Positions 59,447 through 64,000 of a stretch of 64,000 nucleotides of DNA are shown here, one piece after another. A program made the position numbers and the translations under genes. The first letter of the stretch is position 1; every line of letters begins with the position of its first letter. Source of the stretch: Pyxidicoccus parkwaysis (lineage in GTDB: Bacteria; Myxococcota; Myxococcia; Myxococcales; Myxococcaceae); contig NZ_CP071090.1 in assembly GCF_017301735.1 (NCBI RefSeq), positions 930,001-994,000 on the forward strand. Direction: 5' to 3'. Under the pieces are notes generated by a model. That model worked only from the letters and a program-made list of their open reading frames with translations, ran no database searches and was not told the origin of the DNA.

Positions 59447-60910
59447 TCAGTGCGCGGTGACGGACAGGGTGTAGAGCTGCATCTCCGAGCTCTCGTTGCT
59501 CCAAATCACCAGGTGCGTGGAGCCCACCGTCCTCCCGGTCAGGCGCAGCACGCCGCCGCCCAGCATCTCTATCTCCATGATGGTTGGTTCGCCCACCGCC
59601 ATGCGCTGGATGTCGGGGATGCGCAGCTCCTTCACCTCTCCAATGCGCAGCGAGATGAGCGGGTTCGGCGGGGCATCACGCTCCGCCGCGACCGGGGCTG
59701 CTTGCACCTTCGCGTCAGGTGGCTCGGAGCGCGAAGGCTGCTTCCACAGGAACAGCCCGATTCCCACGCCCATCAACACGACAGTGGCTCCTCCCAGGCG
59801 ATGCAGCCGCGACGGAGCTGGCCGGGAGAGCACCGTCATCAGCGCATCCATGGAAGGGAATCGCTCCTCCGGGGCCTTCGCGAGCCCCCGGGCCAGGGCG
59901 GCACGGACGTGCTTCGGCAGGTCCGGAGTCCTTGTTCCCCGCTGAAGGGCCCGTCGTGGCGCGGGCGCGGAAGCGCTCGACGGCCGCTCGCCCTGGAGCG
60001 CCTCGTGGAGCGCGACACAGAAGCTGTACTGGTCGCTGCGCGCGTCCACGGCCCGGCCTGCCCGTTGCTCGGGAGACATGTAGGCAGGCGTACCCGGAAC
60101 CCGGCCCCGCTGCGTCAGCGCGTGCGCCTCCTCGGGCGCGGCTTCGTCGCTCGCTCCAGACGTCACGGCGCGCTGCTCCTCCGTGCCGTGCCTCGCGAGG
60201 CCGAAGTCCGAGACGCGCACCCGTCCGTCGAGTCCCACCAGGACGTTGGAGGGCTTGAAGTCGCGGTGGACCAGTCCCGCCCGGTGCGCGGCGGCGAGCC
60301 CCGCTCCCGCCGCGAGGAATACCTCCAGCACCTCGCGCCAGGGACGCTCGCGCTCACGGAGCCAGTTCGCGAGCGTCGTGCCTTCCACCCACTCCATGGC
60401 CAGGAAGTCGCGCCCCTCCGCCGTGCCCAGCTCGAAGATGGGCAGCACATTGGGATGTGACAGCCGCGCCATCGCCTGGGCTTCCCGGTGCAGCCGCGCT
60501 CGGCCTTCTTCCTCCGCCCCCTCCCGCAGAGGCCTCAGCAGCTTGAGCGCCACCCGCCGCCCCAGTCGCGGGTCGTCCGCCGCGTACACCACGCCCATGC
60601 CCCCCATGCCCAGCACGCCGCGAACCAGGTAGGGCCCGAGCTGCGTCCCCGGCGGCAGCGTCTCTTCCCGCCGAGCGTCCCACTGCGTGGGCGCACCGGT
60701 ATCCTGCCGCGTGGGCGCCTCCCACTCGCCGGTGCCCGGATGCGAGGCCTCGGCCGCCACGGCAGCCACCAGTGCCCGGCAATCCGCACAGCCAGAGAGG
60801 TGTGCTTCCACCCCTGGCACCTTCGCCCCGGAAAGCGAGCCGGTGGCGAAAGCCGCGAGCAGGTTCTCGTCGGGGCACACCGGCATGGGGGGGCGGGGCA
60901 GCGGGTTCAT
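59447..60910 (-). CDS. membrane Ser/Thr kinase with zinc-finger-like N-terminus and extracytoplasmic pilus-N-like domain
   Basis: A 487-residue PknB-type kinase. Residues 1-50 carry an anti-sigma-like His-x3-Cys-x2-Cys motif (EAHLSGCADC). Kinase domain about 92-365: Gly loop GMGGMGVVY, Lys123, HRD-type VHRDFKPSN at about 214-222 and SDFGLA with DFG at 235-237. A single helix (373-390) puts residues 416-487 outside the membrane; their pattern (NPLISLRIGEVKELRIPDIQRMAVGEPTIMEIEML) resembles the N-terminal domain of secretin/pilus proteins. The same domain type is in the small secreted protein at 61.1 kb, so the kinase may sense or pair with it. Confidence 0.85.
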   Translation of the reverse strand: MNPLPRPPMPVCPDENLLAAFATGSLSGAKVPGVEAHLSGCADCRALVAAVAAEASHPGTGEWEAPTRQDTGAPTQWDARREETLPPGTQLGPYLVRGVLGMGGMGVVYAADDPRLGRRVALKLLRPLREGAEEEGRARLHREAQAMARLSHPNVLPIFELGTAEGRDFLAMEWVEGTTLANWLRERERPWREVLEVFLAAGAGLAAAHRAGLVHRDFKPSNVLVGLDGRVRVSDFGLARHGTEEQRAVTSGASDEAAPEEAHALTQRGRVPGTPAYMSPEQRAGRAVDARSDQYSFCVALHEALQGERPSSASAPAPRRALQRGTRTPDLPKHVRAALARGLAKAPEERFPSMDALMTVLSRPAPSRLHRLGGATVVLMGVGIGLFLWKQPSRSEPPDAKVQAAPVAAERDAPPNPLISLRIGEVKELRIPDIQRMAVGEPTIMEIEMLGGGVLRLTGRTVGSTHLVIWSNESSEMQLYTLSVTAH

Positions 60911-61052
60911 GGCGTGCTTCGAATCTTCGCAGCCCGGACATGCGCCGGAAAGCCGGGGACGGCGTGACGACACGCCCCTCCATCATGCGCTGCTCGCGCG
61001 TGGCGCTTCCAGGCCCCCTACTGGGAGCCCGGAATCCCGCACCGCGCGTGGG

Positions 61053-61379
61053 TCAGTCGTGAACGATGATGCGGAAGCTGCCGCGCTTGTTCTCGGGCCC
61101 CACCCAGACGAGCAGCGTCGTCTCCCCGGCCTTGCTGCCGGTGAGTCGCAGCACGCCCTTGTTCGCCAGGTCGACGTCGGCCACTTCCGGGTCGTCAATC
61201 GCGACACGGACCATGCCCGGCACGCTCAGGTCCTTCTGGCCGCCCTTCTTCAGCGTCACCGTCCCTTCGGGGGCTGGCGCGGCCTCGGCGGCCTTGGCCG
61301 GCTTCGTCTCCTCCGCCGCAAGGACAGGGGTTCCAATCAACGTCAGCGCGACCAGGGCCAGCTTCATTCCGTGATGCAT
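61053..61379 (-). CDS. secreted small protein with pilus-N-like domain
   Basis: A 108-residue exported protein: MHHGMKLALVALTLIGTPVLA, cleaved before AEE. An Ala/Lys/Pro linker leads to residues 45-108 (GGQKDLSVPGMVRVAIDDPEVADVDLANKGVLRLTG), which align by pattern with the kinase's extracytoplasmic domain: G-x-x-K-x-L/I, P-x-x, and D-x-x-G-x-L-R-L-T-G. The start ATG 61377-61379 follows TGGAGGA. It lies between the sigma factor and the kinase, 142 bases from the latter, and may be a ligand or a partner. Confidence 0.75.
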   Translation of the reverse strand: MHHGMKLALVALTLIGTPVLAAEETKPAKAAEAAPAPEGTVTLKKGGQKDLSVPGMVRVAIDDPEVADVDLANKGVLRLTGSKAGETTLLVWVGPENKRGSFRIIVHD

Positions 61380-61479
61380 GGGGTGCGTCCTCCAGGGGGG
61401 TTGTTCCACCTTCACCGGGATGACACCGGCCACCTCGAGGCGTTGCACGGCACCTCGAAAATAATTTCGGCCCCCGAGG

Positions 61480-62388
61480 CTACCCGGGCTTGCTCAGCAG
61501 GGAAGGGAGGCTCAGGTCCAGCTCACTGTTCAGCGCGCGCATCAGGCTGTGCAGCTCACCGGGGGAGAGCCGGAGCCGCTCCACCAGCCGTTGGCGCGTC
61601 CCTTCCAGCGCGGCCTCTCGTGCCCGGGACACCCAGCGCGACACGGTGGACTTGTGCGTCTGGTACATGGTGCCGATGCGCTCCAGGCTCAGTCCCTCCA
61701 CGACGTGCAGGCGCAGCACGGTGCGCTCCCGGGCGGGCAGGGCCTCCAGGGCCTCGGAGAGCGCCGCCTGGAAGTCCGCGCGGTGGTTTCTGCGCAGGTA
61801 GTCCAGCTCGACGTCCGCCGTGCCCGCACCGGCTGGAAGCGGCAGTGCCTCTGCTTCCTCTTCGGCGTGGGACCTCCGGCGTTCCGCGCGCTGGAGGTTG
61901 AGGGCCGTGCGCACCGCTGCCGCCCGCAGCCAGGCCGCGAGCGGGCCACTTCCCTGGTACTCCGCGATGCGCGGGGGGCGGCCTCCTTCCGGAACGAGGA
62001 GCCGCTCGCGCAGGTGCTGGAACACCTCGGATGACTCCACCCCGGCATCCCGCAGTCGCGCCACCGAGGCCGCTGCCTTGGGAAACACGTGGCGCTCCAG
62101 CGCGGCATGCGCCGTGGAGTCACCTCGCGCGCAGGCACAGGCCAGATAGAGGTCCGCGGCATGCAGGGATGCGAGCACCCGGGAAGGCTCTTCGTCCTGT
62201 GGCACGCGGCTGGCGAGGTGCCGCAGGAAGTCCTCCTCCGCCAGGGACACGCCCGGCCAGGCCTGCTGGCCTGCTGCGTACAGCGAGGCCAGCACGTCCT
62301 CCAGTCCGGGGAGGTCCGCGTAGCCACGTCGGGCGCCGGTCCCCAGTTGCTGGAGGAAGACGAGCGAGCGGCTCTGTTGCGTTCGCAT
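61480..62388 (-). CDS. sigma-70 family factor (myxobacterial gmx-type)
   Basis: A 302-residue sigma factor. Region 2 is IAEYQGSGPLAAWLRAAAVRTALNLQRAERRR, and region 4 is LSEALEALPARERTVLRLHVVEGLSLERIGTMYQTHKSTVSRWVSRAREAAL, with a clear helix-turn-helix. The 100-residue N-terminal extension is helical. The layout fits the Myxococcales-specific sigma-70 group Sig-70_gmx, known from clusters with Ser/Thr kinases. I start at ATG 62386-62388 with GAGG ahead; ATG 62466 is in frame. The first gene of the sigma/secreted/kinase set. Confidence 0.82.
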   Translation of the reverse strand: MRTQQSRSLVFLQQLGTGARRGYADLPGLEDVLASLYAAGQQAWPGVSLAEEDFLRHLASRVPQDEEPSRVLASLHAADLYLACACARGDSTAHAALERHVFPKAAASVARLRDAGVESSEVFQHLRERLLVPEGGRPPRIAEYQGSGPLAAWLRAAAVRTALNLQRAERRRSHAEEEAEALPLPAGAGTADVELDYLRRNHRADFQAALSEALEALPARERTVLRLHVVEGLSLERIGTMYQTHKSTVSRWVSRAREAALEGTRQRLVERLRLSPGELHSLMRALNSELDLSLPSLLSKPG

Positions 62389-62639
62389 GCGCACCTCGGC
62401 ACGGCGCGTGTCTGGACCGCCACGCCTCACGCGCGTTGTTACCCCGTTCCTTCCCTTCGTTTCCATCCCCCCTCACTTGTCATTCAGGGAAGTGGCGCCA
62501 GCCTCAGTCCGCCTCGACGGGCTGAACCCAGCAGTCATTTGCATATCTCCATGCGGCTCCGTGGCATCGGAAAGGCGGGGGAATTGAAACGAGGGAGGTG
62601 GGTGGGAGACAGTCGCGGCTTTCGCTCAAGGAGGTTCTC

Positions 62640-64000
62640 GTGAAGAAGTCGCTCGGACTGTGTCTGTTGATGATGGGCGTGGGTTGTGCTCACACGTCAG
62701 GTCCGTCGAAGGACGTGAGCCCCGCGTTGGATGCGAGCGCCATCCAGGCGTTGGAGGCGCGCGCCGACAAGGCCTACGACGCCGAGGACTTCAAGGGCTG
62801 CGCGGAACTACGGCGTCAGGCGGCGGAGGCGCAGACGGACTCGGAGCTTCGCGCGGATGGGCTGTATTCGGCGGCGCGCTGCGCCTCGCTGGCGGCGGAC
62901 CCGAGCGGAGCCATCGCCCTGCTGAGGCGCGCGGTGGCGGATGGCTTCTACGCGCCGGACAGGCTCCGGTACAACCCGGAGCTCGCCTCGCTCCACTCTG
63001 CCGAGGGCTGGTCGGACGTGCTCGCGGGGGCCTCCGCGAACCTGGCCAAGGCCGAGCAGCCGCCCATGGCCGTTCCGGTGCTGCGCGGCATCGACGTGTC
63101 GCACTCCCGCCGCGCCACGCGAGACGCCGTCATCCTGGCGTTTGGTCTGGAGCTCGGCAAGCCCATCATCAGCAGCAAACACCTGTTCAAGAAGGCGGGG
63201 GAGGCGCTGAAGAAGCAGTTCAATCTGGCCGAGGCCGAGGTGTCGGTCATTGCCTTCTTCGCGGCCGAGTACAAGGACCAGGCCTTCGCCACGGTCGACC
63301 TGCTGGACGCGGAGGACGCGCAGCGGCAGCGCTTCCTGCCGCAGCCCACGGGACACGTGGAGGACCCCGAGGGGCTCCTCACCCAGTGGCGGGCCTACGA
63401 GGACAAGTCCGTGAGCCTCATGATGGGGGGCGCGATAGAGCCCGAGAAGATGGGCATCTGCAGCGTCGCCCACTGCATGCCGTCGGGGTTCGCCCATCCC
63501 GAGCTGGCGCCCTTCGAGCCCGTCTTCATCGCGAAGGTGCCGGGCGCCGCGGAGCGCCTGCTGAAGGTGCTGAAGGAGGACGCCGACCCCGACCGTCGCA
63601 GCTCGGTGCCCTTCCTGCTGGCGTATGGGGGCAACGCGGAGCAGGTCGTCGCGTGGCTCGTGCCTTTCTTCCGGGACCCTGACTGGACGGTTCGCAACAG
63701 CGTGGTCCGCACGGTGCTCGAGTTCCAGCGCGCGAGCGACCATCCGCTGGTGTCCCTGCCGGTGGCGATGGACGCGATGCAGATGCCGAAGACGACGGAC
63801 CGGAACAAGGGCACGTTCCTGCTCGGAATGGTGCTGGAGAAGATGAAGCCGGAGGAACTGAAGGCCCGCCGCGCCGAGGTGCTCCGGCAGGTGGGGGCGC
63901 AGCTGGTGGAGATGGCCGGGTATCAGCAGCCCATCCATCGCGAGCCCGCTGTCGAGGTGCTCGAGCGGCTCTCCGGCGAGAAGCACGAGAAGGCCGAGCA
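62640..64000 (+). CDS. lipoprotein of unknown function, 3' part missing
   Basis: Starts at GTG with a near-perfect AAGGAGG ribosome site; lipobox VGCAHT gives a lipoprotein signal. The N-terminal mature region is TPR-like (ALEARADKAYDAEDFKGCAELRRQAAE), then helical segments and, in the last part, HEAT-like helices (SVPFLLAYGGNAEQVVAWLVPFF, DWTVRNSVVRTVLEF). Runs off the right edge after about 453 residues. It is divergent from the sigma factor with 251 bases between. No named family. Confidence 0.72.
   Translation, partial: MKKSLGLCLLMMGVGCAHTSGPSKDVSPALDASAIQALEARADKAYDAEDFKGCAELRRQAAEAQTDSELRADGLYSAARCASLAADPSGAIALLRRAVADGFYAPDRLRYNPELASLHSAEGWSDVLAGASANLAKAEQPPMAVPVLRGIDVSHSRRATRDAVILAFGLELGKPIISSKHLFKKAGEALKKQFNLAEAEVSVIAFFAAEYKDQAFATVDLLDAEDAQRQRFLPQPTGHVEDPEGLLTQWRAYEDKSVSLMMGGAIEPEKMGICSVAHCMPSGFAHPELAPFEPVFIAKVPGAAERLLKVLKEDADPDRRSSVPFLLAYGGNAEQVVAWLVPFFRDPDWTVRNSVVRTVLEFQRASDHPLVSLPVAMDAMQMPKTTDRNKGTFLLGMVLEKMKPEELKARRAEVLRQVGAQLVEMAGYQQPIHREPAVEVLERLSGEKHEKAE

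Noticed and set aside
59149..59460. Plus-strand frames between the SDR and kinase genes
   Set aside because: Short, Arg/Pro-rich, no start signal and no similarity.
1..64000. CRISPR arrays and rRNA/tRNA genes
   Set aside because: No regular spacer-repeat pattern and no recognisable tRNA or rRNA sequence was seen on either strand.

Overview
The window is about 69% GC by eye and reads as chromosomal DNA of a myxobacterium, probably Myxococcaceae (Myxococcus/Corallococcus/Pyxidicoccus type). Supporting signs are many lipoproteins, GTG/TTG starts, a MYXO-CTERM-like sorting tail (gene at 22431), an alternative complex III cluster, a fused CcoN-CcoO oxidase, a kinase with a zinc-finger-like N-terminus, and a toxin/immunity pair resembling DUF6310/DUF5953 proteins of this group. 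No rRNA, tRNA or CRISPR array was seen.

Layout. 1-11,300: mixed housekeeping and metabolism: glycerate kinase, YkgJ-type Cys-cluster protein, RlmI-like rRNA methyltransferase, FxsA, two tandem XapX proteins coupled to an MFS exporter, an amidohydrolase, an isochorismatase-like hydrolase, a membrane acyltransferase, a YfiM-like protein and a 2Fe-2S ferredoxin. 11,556-22,294: a co-directional respiratory block with a MauG-like di-heme peroxidase, a di-heme cytochrome c, a NarI-like membrane protein and the complete alternative complex III ActABCDEF, closed by a strong Rho-independent terminator. 22,431-34,408: a MYXO-CTERM beta-helix protein, Gfo/Idh/MocA oxidoreductase, SEC-C protein, a TetR/thiolase/2-hydroxychromene-2-carboxylate isomerase-like set with palindromic candidate operators, a second TetR, a DUF885 lipoprotein and a trigger-factor-like protein. 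34,560-43,747: an Ala-rich membrane-active-looking protein, then the cbb3 oxidase locus (SafE-like, CcoI, CcoS, fused CcoNO, CcoQ, mono-heme CcoP, CcoG).

43,748-58,330 is an accessory island. The 3' end of ccoG (its C-terminal Ig-like domain) occurs three times, at about 43.5, 51.3 and 54.5 kb. Between copies 1 and 2 lies a lower-GC four-gene operon: TIR protein, MoxR AAA+ ATPase, degenerate vWA protein, and a 1250-residue TIR-STAND-TPR protein ending in an ECF-sigma-like domain. Between copies 2 and 3 lies an 890-residue coiled-coil protein with a colicin-like hydrophobic C-terminus. Beyond copy 3 are a nuclease-like toxin with its immunity partner, an intact frameshifting IS630-family element and an IS66 remnant. 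This is the most likely place for an undescribed system: a conflict/immune operon with a built-in transcription factor, in a cassette hotspot that carries copies of the ccoG tail.

58,328-64,000: an SDR, then a sigma factor / small secreted pilus-N-domain protein / Ser-Thr kinase module whose kinase carries the same kind of domain outside the membrane, and a divergent lipoprotein cut by the window end.
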